Assembly: GCF_958979055.1 (NCBI RefSeq)
Contig: NC_084889.1
Coordinates: 6,030,761-6,094,760, forward strand
Length of the DNA: 64,000 nucleotides
Direction of reading: 5' to 3'
Source of the DNA: Alnus glutinosa
Taxonomy: Eukaryota > Streptophyta > Magnoliopsida > Fagales > Betulaceae
Below the pieces are notes generated by a model. That model was not told where the DNA came from. It was given only the letters and a program-made list of their open reading frames with translations, and searched no databases. Shown here one piece after another: positions 44,308 through 57,270 of this stretch. The position numbers and the translations under genes are program-made. Position 1 is the stretch's first letter; every line of letters begins with the position of its first letter.

Positions 44308-46470
44308 CCGCCGTTTCTGCTTTTGCTTCGTGAAGGGAAAAGATAAGAGAGGTTTATTAGTCCTATGTAGCTTTAGCTTTTATCTCTGGCCCCTGCCCTC
44401 TGGGAACATTTAGAAAGAAAGAAAGCAAAGGGCGTTTTGAAAAATGTGTGCTTCTGTCCCTGTTTGCGATGTGTGTATATGTGTGTGTGAGAGAGAGAAA
44501 GCAGAGAAAGCTTGTGGGAGGAAGAGTGAGAGAGACTGTTAAAATGTCAGTAGTGTTTGGCTTTTCACGGGGAGGATTTTGAATGGGTGACAGACATAGA
44601 TAGATATTGGAGAATGTGTGATTTATTATTTTAAACAGTAAAAGTTGGAATGATTTTGTTCGTGGAAAAATATTGCCTCAAGATTTTAAGAAAAGCTGAT
44701 GATTCAAAATGGTGCTGCAGAACAGGGGAAGGATAATTTGGGTGGCTCTGATGGATGATGATGGGGATTATTATTCAAAAATGATTAGAGTTCTGTGCTT
44801 ACAGCCTGTTATGTCTCTATTTTTGGATTAAATAATATTTTCTTGGGAGATGGGGAATCCAGATTTAACTTTCTTTTTATGAAGACTTTACCTTTTCATG
44901 TAATCCTTACTCCCTTTACTTTGTAAAATGTAATGATGCTCATACTTTGATGCACAAGGGACTAATAAGATTTTTCTAAAGAAATAAATAGTACTAGTAG
45001 TTTAGGAAAAAAGAATAAAAGAAAGAAAAAAATTGATTATAGTAAACCAGATCAGAAATGTGGTAATGGTCTAAAAGGAATTGAAGAGGGTTTTCTTTAT
45101 TGTTTTCTAAAGGAGACAGGTTCTAATGTATAATCTTGTGACCCATTTATCATTCGTCTCTTATTATTATACTGGTTGTTCTTCCATGAATTATCAACTA
45201 CAGGGTTCCTTTTCTGATACTAAATATCTAAAAAAGCTTTTTTCAGAGACAACAGAGCACTTATTGTAAGAGATTATCAAGATGTTTTTCTCATCTTGCA
45301 AATAGAGACACTACTCCAACTTAGGTATTCGATGGAGGGTAGGGACCATCTGTACTTCTATTGTGATACCCCTACTTTGAATAAAGATTATAAGCATTTG
45401 TTTCTGTCACACAAATCTTGTCACACAAATTTTGGAGGTTGAGACTTTGAATAAATATTCTATGTGTTGGAATAAATATTATACATGTTGGACCTCACTT
45501 ATTAAGGGAGAGTTTGAGCTCACACGTGAGGGATTATTATTAAATAAAGATTAAATCAACAATTTCTTATTAGTTAAGCTTATAGAATAATAGGCGATTT
45601 AATACTCGGTGTTATAGTGTACAAGATTTTTCCTTGTTTTCTATGTTCTTTTTTAAAAAATAAAAAAATAAAAAAATGCTTAATAAATCATCCTTTCATG
45701 CCTCTGAGGAATGAAATTTTCATCAAACCCTAAAGTCAGTACCCCATGTTGATATGTTCTCTGTTTTGTTGATCTCTACTTTACATACATTAATCATCTT
45801 TCTTAGTATAGAAATCTAAAACATAAAAATGAATGCTATTAAAGTGTGTGAAGAAGTTATTTGTCCCAACCAATTTTGATTAATTGGTATGCATTGGGTT
45901 ATAGTAAACACTTTTTCATGATACAATGTAGTCCATTAAACCTCTAAAGTTTGGTTGCACTTTGCACAAAATAAAACCAAATTAGAACACCCTCAAAGTT
46001 TATATTCTAGCAAGGAGAAGGAGAGTAAGAGAGAGAAATTTAAAATTGCAGAATGATTTTTAGAGAGACATAAGAAAACAATGTATTTTAAATTGGTCTG
46101 CAATGGACAATATAGTGTCAATTTGACATGTAATTTGGAAATTAACATAAAATAATAGCTAATTAATGATTTGATCGCTCCAAGCTCCAAAGATTCGTGC
46201 TAAGTGTGCCACAAAAATGCCACTGGCGCCCTACAACCCACTGTCAAGCATGCGCATGCGCTGCGTGTCTGATGCTCCACACCATAGTAAAAGGGGTTGA
46301 ACTAGGATTTCAGATGTGGAGGGATGAATTTTATTTTATTTTTAAAAAATAAAAAAATAAAGTGGTAAAAATTTTGATTTAAAAAGAAAAACATAGAGGT
46401 ATTTTTTTTAAAAAATTAGAGAACATTTTGGGGGGCCCTACTACTCTAGCCCTTGTATGCACACAACACA
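44308..46470. other. Promoter of the phytocyanin-like gene and intergenic DNA
   Basis: The first ~280 bp contain short GA/GT tracts typical of plant core promoters. The rest is AT-rich without a gene I can support. Confidence 0.45.
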
Positions 46471-46620
46471 TAAGTATTGTTTTTTTTTTTTTTTTTTTGA
46501 CATGTTCACACGAGAGGGGGGAGGGGGGATTCAAACTAGAGACCTCCGTTTCATAAGACGTGATCCCTAATCGATTGAGCTATCCCTTGGGAACTAACAC
46601 CTAAGTATTGTTTTAAAGCA
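46471..46620 (-). mobile_element. tRNA-derived SINE with target duplications
   Basis: Read on the minus strand: an A-box-like TAGCTCAATCGATTAGGG, a B-box-like GTTTGAATCC, a pyrimidine-rich body and a poly-A tail (poly-T at 46480-46498 on the + strand). TAAGTATTGTTTT flanks both sides (from 46471 and from 46612). A complete retroposed SINE. Confidence 0.8.
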
Positions 46621-46624
46621 ATAG

Positions 46625-48560
46625 CTTGGTGTGAGTTAAGCATTATAAATGTCTCATTTAATTTATTTTTTTTTTCTCATGTGAGACTTGCCTCTTCCAA
46701 GACTCTTTAAATACATTCCAATATAAAATGTTCTCAAACCATAAATATAGGCAGACATACATAATAATATTAATTTTGAAAACCTTTTAACAATTCCCCA
46801 CCATTTTCAAAATTAAAACACAACATTATTAGAATAGGAAAACTCGTGCATAAATGAATGAGTCTTGAGGACTTAAACGGTTAAACCTTTACTTAGTGAT
46901 AATATGTCAAAGCTAATCAGGATATCATGGTAGACAAGTTTTGAACCATTTATCCTATTTGGCTAGCCGGACATATCTCACATGTGTTTTTCTTCTATTT
47001 AGGTAGTTCTATAAGCTAACACGTGGATTGACGTGTTTATATCCCAGTTTCATGAGTACTCTAGAGATAAAACCTTAGTCTCACAAAATGCGACACCACC
47101 GCCACCGGAGATAACTCTTCCACCAAGAATGAAATCCACCTTTTGGTTGATCTATGATCATTGTTTTTCGCGATCCAACTAGCATTTGTGTATTATTACA
47201 AGACTGTAGGATACCCGCCGTATCATATACAATAACTTATGGTTTTATTTAAATATTGAAGAATTTTGTGTACAGCATTCCAACACAAAATTTTCCTTTG
47301 ACCTGCGGTTTGGGAGAAGAGAGGACAAAACGATAAAAAAAAAAAAAAAAACCAGGACAAGGAATGCGGATACACGAGAGATGCCAAATTGGAGGTGCTT
47401 TTGTGACCCAACTGCCAAGCCTAAATCCTTAGGTTAGGTCAGGAGGCAATATAATAGTCGTGAAGAAAAAACCAAGAGAAATGGCATTATGAATTTATGG
47501 CAGCTTGTTTTTGTCTGTGAAGAGTGATCGACATTTACCTACACTCCACTCCTGCAAATATCATTACCATTGTACTATCCTACCAGACGCAATATTCAAT
47601 TCAGTTTTCTTAACTTATTATATATTTCTCCAATTCTGATTCTCAATGCGGCCAGATTCCTACAAACAAAAGAGAGATGGACTGTATAAATACAATACTA
47701 GAAAGACAAAAGGAACAGTTAAAAAGGGCTTCCAAGTTCCCAAAGGTCTTAGAAATCAATTAAATATTTTTTTGAAAGGATTTTAATAAATTATCTTTTT
47801 ATATATAAGGCGAAAAAGAATAAAAAAAGAAGAAGCTGCTTTTTAGCCTTTTACTTTTACCAATACTTTTAGTCTTCTATGCTCTTTCTGCTAAAACAAA
47901 TCTGCCAAAATGCACACTTAATAAACAACCACGTCCTCATGCGCTTTCTCGACGCTAGCTATCGTGGCTGCCTCATGAATTTTCACATTATTATTTATTA
48001 CTAGTAAATTTTGAAGAATTTTTATGAAACTCGAGTATTTAAGATTTACTCAAACGGGTAAGCTTCATAAAAATTCTTTTATATTTATTGGCTAAATTGT
48101 TAACAATCCAAACAAAAAAATTGTTAGAATCTGATACATAGGTTTTCGCCTTGGTTGCTTTAATATTCGAGTCACTGATTGAATTATAGGGTTTATCGTG
48201 CATTATCTATACTTATTGACACCCTCGGCAATTGCTGTGACATTGTAGGGATTGCAATTCTTCCAATTCACTGTGACTTTGTAATCCCCAGATTTGAGCA
48301 TTTTCACTCTTTGGTCAAATCGTATTCAATGAGCGCTGCAGAATGAGATGTGTTTTCAGCACACTTCTCAAAGAAAGATTTTTGGTCACAAACTACTTCT
48401 CTTCGCCAATCACGGCCCCTCTCTCTCTCTCTCATCCTCTTCAACTCGGCAATGCTGACAAGATCTCACGCCTGAGATCCGATGCATGTCGCTTGAGAGT
48501 CAACAATAACCAAGCCAGCAGTGACAACTCCGACGACTTATTGAGCTATAGCAACGGCTT
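46625..48560. other. Intergenic, no gene recognised
   Basis: AT-rich DNA with a poly-A run near 47337. A 73-codon + strand frame at 48343-48564 has no recognisable motif. Confidence 0.45.
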
Positions 48561-48740
48561 TTAGAGGCTGTGGGGGGTTGAACCTTCAAGCCTTTTTGGG
48601 TTCATGTGACACAGAGGTGGTGATCTTGTGGATTTTGAATCTAGGCTTTCCATTTTCAGTGGTTTTGCATGGGATTTATATGAGGTGAAAAACATAGCCA
48701 TTACAATCACCACTTGGAGACGCCGTGAGACTAACACCAT
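48561..48740 (-). CDS. Candidate small secreted peptide ORF
   Basis: A 59-codon frame from ATG at 48740 to TAA at 48561. It starts MVLVSRRLQVVIVMAMFFTS, which has the basic then hydrophobic plan of a signal peptide ending near YKSHA, followed by a 34-residue basic, Pro/Ser-containing tail ending EGSTPHSL. Plant signalling peptides have this size and plan, but I do not recognise a family motif, and chance is a serious alternative. Confidence 0.22.
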   Translation of the reverse strand: MVLVSRRLQVVIVMAMFFTSYKSHAKPLKMESLDSKSTRSPPLCHMNPKRLEGSTPHSL

Positions 48741-49432
48741 AAATCCCCATGCCGAGTGGCTGTGAGGCGAGATGGGCAAAAGGGACAAATGCTTTAAGGT
48801 TTCCTACTTTTCACATGGATTGCTAACATGGCACATTTTCAGCCGCCGATTACAAGGTAATGGCCTAGATTTGAGGAATTGCAATTCCTGCAATACTCTA
48901 TTCCAGGGATCTATAAAACAAACACTGATTCCACTGCAATAAAGTGGCCATTAGAACAGCGCACAGGTCAGTCCTCTCAGTTCCAAACCTATCTTCAAAG
49001 TCAGGTCTCACGGCAAGACAATCACAAAGCACGCCTGCTTAAGTATAAATAGAACCTCATTTCTATTTTGGCCAAAAGCTGTCAAAACATAGATAATAGA
49101 CTACACCAGCCCAGAAACCTCTATTCCATTTCCCCCCTTGGTCATTTATGTGAGACACTCACTAACTACATAATTCACTACTTCAGATTTCTGCGTTTCA
49201 CTCCCTTCAATAAAACTCCTGTTTTCTTCAGCTATAAGGAATTTCCCTTCCAGACTCAGGTTCCAATCCCTCTGTCTTCTGTAATCAGAAAAAACCACGA
49301 TCGCTCTTATAGACGAACCATCGGGTTGAAATATCTAACTTAAAAGATGATTAATTTCCAGTTACAATATTTTCTTTCCCCCCCCCTATGTCAGTGAACG
49401 GTGTTTCTCTCCACCCCTCAAGCATATAAAAT

Positions 49433-52400
49433 CTACCACTGCAAGGATCGAACTCTTCGGAGGACACGTGGTTGTCTGCACTTCTCCTCAACTGGGATAA
49501 TTTTTTCCATGATCTGCAGGGAAAAGAAAAAAAACTTAACTTTGAAGTTATTTAATAGACCCTTGTAGTTCCTGTTCTACTCCCCAACTTCCTCCTATCA
49601 TGTAAATTGTTGCAGAGTTGTGCAAAAACTGCTGCTCAAAGGTCATATCATGAACCACTAAAGCTCCATAAAGTAAAATTTGAGTTGACAACATTTGTTA
49701 ATAATAATAAAGTAGAAATTTCACTATTATCTAGGAATAAAGCATTTAAGGTGTCAATAATTATCAATAAAATTTAGAACAAACAAAAAACAAGGTGAAA
49801 TGAAATTCCAGTCGTTCTTGTTTTTCAAATACTACAAAAAAAATTTCAACATAGAAGTCCTCCTCATCTATTAACTAGAGGTGAGACACCATCAACCACC
49901 ATTTAATGGTAGACAAATGAACTGTAAATCCAAAGAAGACTAAAGCCTCAAATAGCAATATTTCACAAGGTTATTTCTTCTTTCACTGTTTAACAATATT
50001 ATCAAAGTTACTAATAAAAAAAGAAGAAGAAGAAAGAAAACAATATTATCAAATTTTCCAACATGCATTAAGTCATTATCAACCAATAATTTCCATACAC
50101 AGCATAACATCAAACTGGAAAACGAGAATATAATTTAAAAGCAGGGAGTTTTCAGTTTCAAATGTTTTGCCCTCAAATCAATCACATCAACTCCACAACA
50201 ACTTCTATTAATCAAATACTGACATTTTCCATATTCATAAAAGAATACTATAAAGAAAAATCAGTACCTGCTTAAACCTTTCCTTAGTTCTCTCAGCCTG
50301 CAAAAGAAAAACTTTTGTCACTATGAACTCTTAAGGTGACAAGAAAGTACAAATGAAAACCAATACAAAGTGAATCAAAATCAAACAAAAGCTCAAAGAG
50401 TAAATCTTTGCCTGAGTATGTATTCACAAGCCTAGTCATCATATTAATTACATTAGATGAAATTAGATCTCGTAAACCAAGATGTGTGACCAAAAAGTAA
50501 AGCAATCATATTTATTAGCAGTAATAATTTTTAATTTTTTTTAAATGTAGTACTTACTTCACTACCAAGCTACATGACAGAGGATAATAATTCAAAGGAG
50601 TGAACTTTGAATCATAACTGGTATAGATTATAAATACGTGATGCTAGCAAATATGGATTAGATTTAATCACAGCTAATAAATTCTCACCGAGCACCAAGT
50701 TCCATAATTGAGCACGAAAAATCAACAGCCCAGTATGGATATGTGACAAAATATATGTAATAAAACCCTGGTAAAACGCCATGCATCATCATCGATGTAG
50801 TGTGAGAATTATAGAAACTTTAAGAGAAAAGCTTGCTAATTGAAAAATGCATTAGGTAGAAATCAAGGTTCAACCTTGTGCATGCAACATGCAACATTGG
50901 TTACAAAAAACATGTGAAAGAACAGGCCTGTCTGAGATCTGATTTGATGAGCAAAAAAGTAGAGTAGAGGAACATACCCAAAAAAAGAAAAGAAAAGAAA
51001 AGGCAAACCAAGAGTCAGCAGTTAGCATGGAAATGCAAATGGACAAAAAGATCAGAACATTGAGAGAGTCTTATAATTAAATTAAAATATTTTGTTCTAA
51101 AGATAATGACAAAACTATTAGCATACTTATCAGTTTTTTACCACGTCTATTTACATGTATAACACATATCATCAATTCATGCAAAACTGAAAACTCAATT
51201 TATTCACACGTATATTAAGAGGAAACAGGTGTAAGCTGTACGCTGGCTTAACTTCTCTAACCAGTAATTTAATAATGATTTGCCATTTTCTTCCATACTA
51301 AATTCTGAAGTTTGACAAGTTAACTGAATTAAAATTTATTAAAGCATAATTAACCAACATTGCATTCAAAGGAAAATGAATCAAATGTAGCATCTACATT
51401 CATAAATGAAATGAAAGGTCAAACAGAGTTGATTATTTTGCAGAGCAAGTTTTGAGCAGTTGGAATGCAAGGCTTTTTCGTCTAGTCACTGCTGCTATCA
51501 AGGTTATTGCAATTGGATCTGCAGAGATCTAACAACTGTTTGGACAAGAATGTTCATTTGTCCAACAAAGGAGTCTATAAAAAAATAAACTAGAGAACAA
51601 TTTAGTAAACTACCTTTTCACATGTAAATGATATTCAAGAACAAAATAGAGTAGTATGAAGGGAACAATAACATGGTAAACAATATTCATTAGACAAGAT
51701 AAATCTAAGGCAATTAGAATGTCAAGACAAAAACACAGACATGAAATCAAACACTGATATATGGTTGACGGTTACTCACTGTCAGAAGATATTTCCAAGC
51801 ATTTGTCTTCTTAGACCTTGACCCACTCTTAATGTGAAAGTGAGAGCTAGGGGAACATCCATATTTACATATATATACTCAGCAGGCTAAGCCCTGTGAA
51901 CTGTCTCTAGAGTACTATATTACTCGTGCTTCCCAAGGAAACTTGATAGAAATATAATTGGTTAAATTTCAGTCCCTAAACTGTGTATCAAATACAATTT
52001 TGTCTCTGAATTACTGATTGTTTTATTTTAGTTGTTGAAGTTCTCAAAACGTCTCCATGTAGCATTTAATATTCCGGCTTACTATCACTATGCGAATTAC
52101 TAAGGGGCTCTTTTGCATACTTCCTGTGTACTAGGGTTGCGCCCCTTTGCGTTTTTTAATGAATTATTACTTATAAAAATAAAATAAAATACTAACTTGG
52201 CAAGTTAAACTACATGCTGGTGTCACAAAATGAGGATCTATGAAAATAGAGAATTAAATTCTTAAAAAAAATAGTAAAATAAATAGAAAACAATGGGTGT
52301 CATGTGTTTTTGACTTACAGACCACATGTAAACAAGTCAGGTCAACAGCATAAAGACAAGTGTACAACAAAAAATCACATCCACAATTGATGTTCGTATA

Positions 52401-54204
52401 GTAACAGTAAGGCAGGATAAGAATAACATTAAGGTGTTTACAAAAGTTCATGCAATAAATTGAAACAATCAATAGTTCAAGGCCCAAATTAAAACTTGAC
52501 AGAGTCCTAAGGACCAAAATCGTATTTTGGCCAATATTATATATGTACAACCAACTGACCTCTATACAATAGAATGTCAGGCAAGAAGTAACATATTCAT
52601 GGCATGCATTTGCCTGCCATGAATAGCATTGATACAAGGATGAAAGGTTAATGCCTAATAATACAAGAGCAATGAGATTGCAAATGAACATTTGAAAATG
52701 AAAAAACAGAATACTAGAGCAATGAGATTGAGAATGTACGTTTACAATAAAACATAACAACACTAGAGCAATGAGATTGCAATTGACACCCAAGGGACGA
52801 CAAGTAAAAAGTATCATATACACTGATCAAGAACACAACTTTTGACAACTGAAACAACCATTGGACACAATTGCTGCCAGCCTCGGATAATTGGAAATGA
52901 AAGTTGATTAAAAAAGTTTTAAGGTTTTCAGCTAAATTATACTTATAAAAAAAAAAAAAGGTTTTCAGCTAAATTATGAAACACCAAATATTTAACACAC
53001 ATACAGTTTAGATCAAACTATTCCATCAAACCTTATTACTCAGAAGACTTCCAAGCAAAACGTTGTAACTAATACCTCCATAACACCAACGAAGAGGTAA
53101 CCTGATTGCACCATTGTGCTCCAATTTTTGATAAACCACATAGTTCAACATAGTATAACACGATATAACCCACAAAATAGAATCATTTCCAGCAACATAG
53201 TTCCACATAACACGAACTGTCCACAATATTAACTATAGCATTACTCTTTCGTAAGAGGGGAAAAATGAGAAATTTTTACAGTCTCATTCCCAAATAAATA
53301 AAACATCCAACATTTTTAAAAGCAATAAACTGAACCTAATACCTTCTCTTTCAACAGTTGCTCATTCTCCTCTTCTAGTCTCACCGCTAACGACTCTAAT
53401 TCAACTTGGTACGCCTATAATCCAAAACACAAAACCTCATTACACTAATATACATACACAAAAGAAATCATTCAAACTCAACAATGGTAAGAAACACAAT
53501 ACCTGCTTTCTCTCCCTGGACCTTGCGGCGGACTCCCGGTTCTTGATCATCCGCCGTTGCCTCTGCTGAGCCGCCTTATCCAACGGCTCCATGACCACGC
53601 GGCTCCTCTTCCCTCTCCCTGTACCCGCACCTGCTCCTGCAATCACCTCTACTCCATTTCCGAACCCTACAATGGCTCCTTCAATGCTGTCTAAAGCCGC
53701 GAACTGGCTCGTCGGGACGGGGTCGAACGAGAAGACCCCTCCGCTCATGCGCTCGGTGGGCTCGGCCTTCATGTCCTCATCTTCCACAGACCCGGCCTGT
53801 GCCAGAAAGTCCTCCAGAGTCATCATCTCGTCCTCCGGCGCCTCCTCCTTGCACTCCCTCCGGTCGCCGGAGACGATCTCCCGCCACACTTCGTCCACGG
53901 TCTTCTGCACATTGGGTTTGGGCTCGGAGAGACCCTGGGTTGAGACTGGGGTGTCAATCACGGTGATTTGGGCATCGAGGAGGGTGGACTCGGTGGCAGA
54001 GGGTTTTGAGTCGTAAACGGTGCGTAGAAGGCCATCGACGGTCATCGAGGAGGATCCAAGAGTGCCGCGGTTGGCGTTGGCGAAAGAGCTTTTGGTTTGA
54101 TCGGGGAGCGATTGGGGCTTTGTAGCGGAGGAAGAAGCGCGTCGAGGTAGATCCGATTTCCTCGAACCCGAGTTCGGTGATGTCATCACCTTCGACGACG
54201 CCAT
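49433..54204 (-). CDS. GBF4: bZIP transcription factor, GBF4/ABF type
   Basis: G-box-binding bZIP factors of group A act in the nucleus in ABA-related gene control. Exons 53503-54204, 53343-53414, 50268-50297 and 49433-49513, all phase 0, encode 294 residues. Conserved blocks in order: SSMTVDGLLRTVYDS (about 52-66), KTVDEVWREI (101-110), MMTLEDFLAQAG (127-138), basic region QRRMIKNRESAARSRERKQ (about 216-234), then the leucine zipper from AYQVELESLAVRLEEENEQL. The C-terminus PRVLRRVRSLQW is typical of GBF4. The first two blocks match the phosphorylation-targeted regions of ABF proteins. The third exon is only 30 nt. Introns of about 3.0 and 0.75 kb carry small LINE insertions. The start is the first ATG in frame after a GA-rich leader. 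Confidence 0.92.
49992..50053 (+). mobile_element. Tail-only LINE insertion in GBF4 intron 3
   Basis: A perfect 15-bp duplication AACAATATTATCAAA (49992-50006, 50039-50053) flanks 32 bp that begin GTTACTAATAAAAAAA and end in GAA-rich tail sequence. The insert resembles the last bases of the LINE at 52104-52186. Confidence 0.75.
52104..52186 (+). mobile_element. 5'-truncated LINE 3' end in GBF4 intron 2
   Basis: About 83 bp reading CTTTTGCATACTTCCTGTGT, then TTTTTTAATGAATTATTACT and TATAAAAATAAAA. It matches the minus-strand 3' ends at 12525 and 15660. Short imperfect duplications (AATTACTAA at 52095, AAATACTAA at 52187) flank it. Confidence 0.6.
52921..52977 (+). mobile_element. Tail-only LINE insertion in GBF4 intron 2
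   Basis: An 18-20 bp perfect duplication containing GGTTTTCAGCTAAATTAT (52923-52940, 52960-52977) flanks only ACTTATA and a run of about 12 A, the same terminal bases as the nearby LINE stub. Confidence 0.8.
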
Positions 54205-55080
54205 TTTCGCCGATTCTATGGGGCTTCTTCTCAGTCACACGCACACTCTCTCTCTCTCTCTCAGAGCCAGTCGGTCACTGTTTCTTGCTCTATAAATTTT
54301 CCTCTCAGTGGATTTGGGGAGGGGTGGGGTTGGAAATTGGAATAATTGGTTTGTTATTCAGTTGGGATCGCGGAGAGAGAAAGAGAGAGAGAGAGAGAGA
54401 GATTTATGTTGTGAGTATAGGGAACCGGGAGACCGGGAGGGGGGAGGGCCGGTTGCCGGTGACCGGTTGACCGATTATTTGGGGTTTGTTACTTGGGGAT
54501 TTTTGTTACGGGCGGCTGTGCTGGCTGTGAGTGTTGGTGGCGTATCACACCGTGGATTAGGAATTGTGGGTTGGGTTGAGTGACGGTCTGGGTCTCTGAG
54601 ATGGCACCGACGGTCTGTGATTTTTGTCGCTCAAAATGGTTATGATGGGGATGGGTGTGTTGTCGTGTAGAGATAGGTCAATGATGCTCTGATTACTGCA
54701 CCTACTTGTCCAATCGTGGCATGTCGGAGCGCGGACCATCTTTGTCCATTTTTGACAACGGCCCAAGAACAAATATGGCCTATCATATTCTCTCTCTCTC
54801 TCTCTCTCTCTTAATTTCATGGATAGTCCATACTACTATTTGATCTTTATCAAAACTAACCTTATTATAAAATCATTTATTAATAAATGACAGTAAGATA
54901 CCCAAAAAAAAATCTAATTTAAAAACAAATGAGAAAAGCCCACTTGCCCTCACAAACTACAATCAAATTGATAATTAATGTCATTTTTCAAACTTTTAAT
55001 TTGAATAATATTCTTCTAGAACTATCAAAAAAATATGTTAATGTCCATCCAATAATAAAAATACTCTTAATAAAATAAAG
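54205..55080. other. GBF4 leader, promoter and intergenic DNA
   Basis: (CT)n/(GA)n tracts at 54248-54264, 54376-54402 and 54790-54812, and a G-rich stretch near 54430-54460. No other gene is seen. Confidence 0.5.
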
Positions 55081-55089
55081 ATAATAGCC

Positions 55090-57270
55090 ACCTTTGGCCA
55101 AATGATTTCAATTTCAAGATGGAATATGGTCTTATGACGAGGAAGATGCATTTGTTGGAGATGCATTGAATATGCATTGAATATGGTCAACAGTACGTAG
55201 GAGAATCAAGAGGAACAAATTAATTCAGTGTTAGGAATATGCATTGGAATAGAAGTACTAGATGGAGATGCAGAACTAAAATCATTAGAAATAAAGTTAG
55301 GAAAAACAAAACAAATTCAAATAACTTGTAACCTTTGATTTCGTAAGAATATCCTATAAACATTCAAGGTTTAACACAGGGATCAAATTTGGTCCGATTT
55401 CTGGCGAGAATAGATGGATAACATAAACACCCAAAGACACGGAGACGAGAATATTTAGGAGTGATGAAAAAAAGTATCTCATAATGAGATTTGTTAATAA
55501 TATTAGGAGTTTGAATTTGATTGATAAAATTAGCAGCAGTAAGTACGCAATCACCCTACAAAAATAAAGAAAGATGACCTTAAAATCTCAAAGTTCTTGC
55601 TACACTCAACAAATGTTGATGTTTATGTTCAACAATAGCATTTTATCGAGGTGTTTCAATTTAACTTTGATGATGAATAAGGGAACGAGTTTGAGATTTG
55701 GTTTACACCAAATGGAGCCAAGTAAAATGATTATAATCATCAAATTGTAAGAAAGAAACTAGAAGCAATATTTGTGGACTTGACAAAGAAAGGCCCCCAT
55801 ATATCACACTATATCAAATAAAAAACAGATTTTGAAACCGATCTGCTAATAGGAAAAGGCAATCGATGTTGCCTAACTAAAGGGTAGATTGTACAAAGAT
55901 TAATTATTTGATTCACACAAAATATAAGGAATTAATTAATGCAACAATTTTATTCAAGAATGTGATAAATGGCTTAGTCTATAATGCCAAATATCAGCAA
56001 AAGCATTCTTTATGGAAGCACAAAAAACTTTAAATGAAGTTGCCTTTGACGCTGGTTTATAAAGTAAATGAAACAAGCATCATTGTTGTCTATCTACTCC
56101 GATCGTCTTCCAATTATATAGATTTTGTATAAAGTAAATATCAATGTAAAAAGAGCAACAATTGTTAGTTTTAATGAGTTTGCTGGCATAGATTAAATTG
56201 AAAGAAAGGAAGGCACAAAAAGTATTTTAGTGAGAATGAGATTTCTAACATTTTTACTCTGTCAGCATTATTAACAGCAACAAATTCACCATTTGGAAAT
56301 TTGACAAAAGTTGAAATTATAGTAGTAATAGAGGTAAAATATATAAGATATGGAACTGATCATATGATCGGTAGTCGTTATACTATCAATAATCCAAGGA
56401 TTATCAATATGTTTATTACTGGAAACACCAATTGACGAATGGAAGAATCACTTGTCATATTCCAAAAAAGGTGAACTTGAGTAGCAAGGAAGTATTATTT
56501 ACTTGATGAGCATAATAAAGCCTTTGTTGAATTTGTAACCAGGTAGATACCCGTCTAGTTTATAACATTATTTTTTAATGACATGTCCAATAACACCACA
56601 ATGACTACATTTTAAATGATATTTACAAGATATATTGTGTTTAGCATATTGGTTTGGAGGTGTTGAAACAACCTTCTTCATTAATGCAGCAGTATCATGT
56701 GTTAAAGATCCAACCGATGAAGAAATTTATCTATTTCGTTCTTCATGAAGAATTAGAGAGAACACTTTGTTGATTGATGATAGATGATCAATGGGAAGAA
56801 TTTGTCTTCTAATATGGGAGATATAATCATTCAGTCCCATAAGAAAATGTAAAACATATTCTTGTTGATGATAATCAATAAGTGTTTTCAAAGCTCCACA
56901 AGAGAACATATGTAGGTATAGGATGATAGTTACTCAATTCATCCCACAATCCTTTAATATGAGTATAGTAATTACTCATTGATGTATTATCTTGTGAAAG
57001 AGATCGATGAAATGACCTTTTGCAGCTGAAAATTTATTGGACCATTTATTTAAGAAAAGCGCTCTTTTAAGTCAATCCATATTCACAGCAATCTTCAAAA
57101 CCAAGTTTAAAATCCATGATAAAACCATGTTATTACACTTGATCCATGTGTGATACACATCATCAAGAATTTGATGGTTTTGTAAGAGTACCATTAATAA
57201 AACTACTTTGTTCATGGTTGTTAATGCCATGATCGATCATATTTCGGTTTCAATTGATGATTCTCATCAT
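55090..57270 (-). mobile_element. Copia (Ty1) LTR-retrotransposon fossil, partial
   Basis: Minus-strand reading shows a gag segment of the UBN2 type (56727-56909), a CCHC zinc-knuckle region near 56560-56620 and, further on, sequence like the end of the integrase region near 55380-55450. Parts of gag and pol are present in the expected order, but the element is broken in many places and no LTRs could be defined. It appears old. Confidence 0.6.

Noticed and set aside
47320-47365. A-run flanked by AGGACAA on both sides, a possible fifth tail-only insertion
   Set aside because: The direct repeat is only 7 bp, too short to distinguish from chance.
52254-52823. 189-codon minus frame in GBF4 intron 2
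   Set aside because: Long, but Cys/Leu/Ile-rich without motifs, and contains an internal sequence repeat (AGAGCAATGAGATTG occurs several times). More likely intronic repeat DNA than a gene.
53591-54016. 141-codon + strand frame opposite GBF4
   Set aside because: Shadow of the bZIP coding exon.
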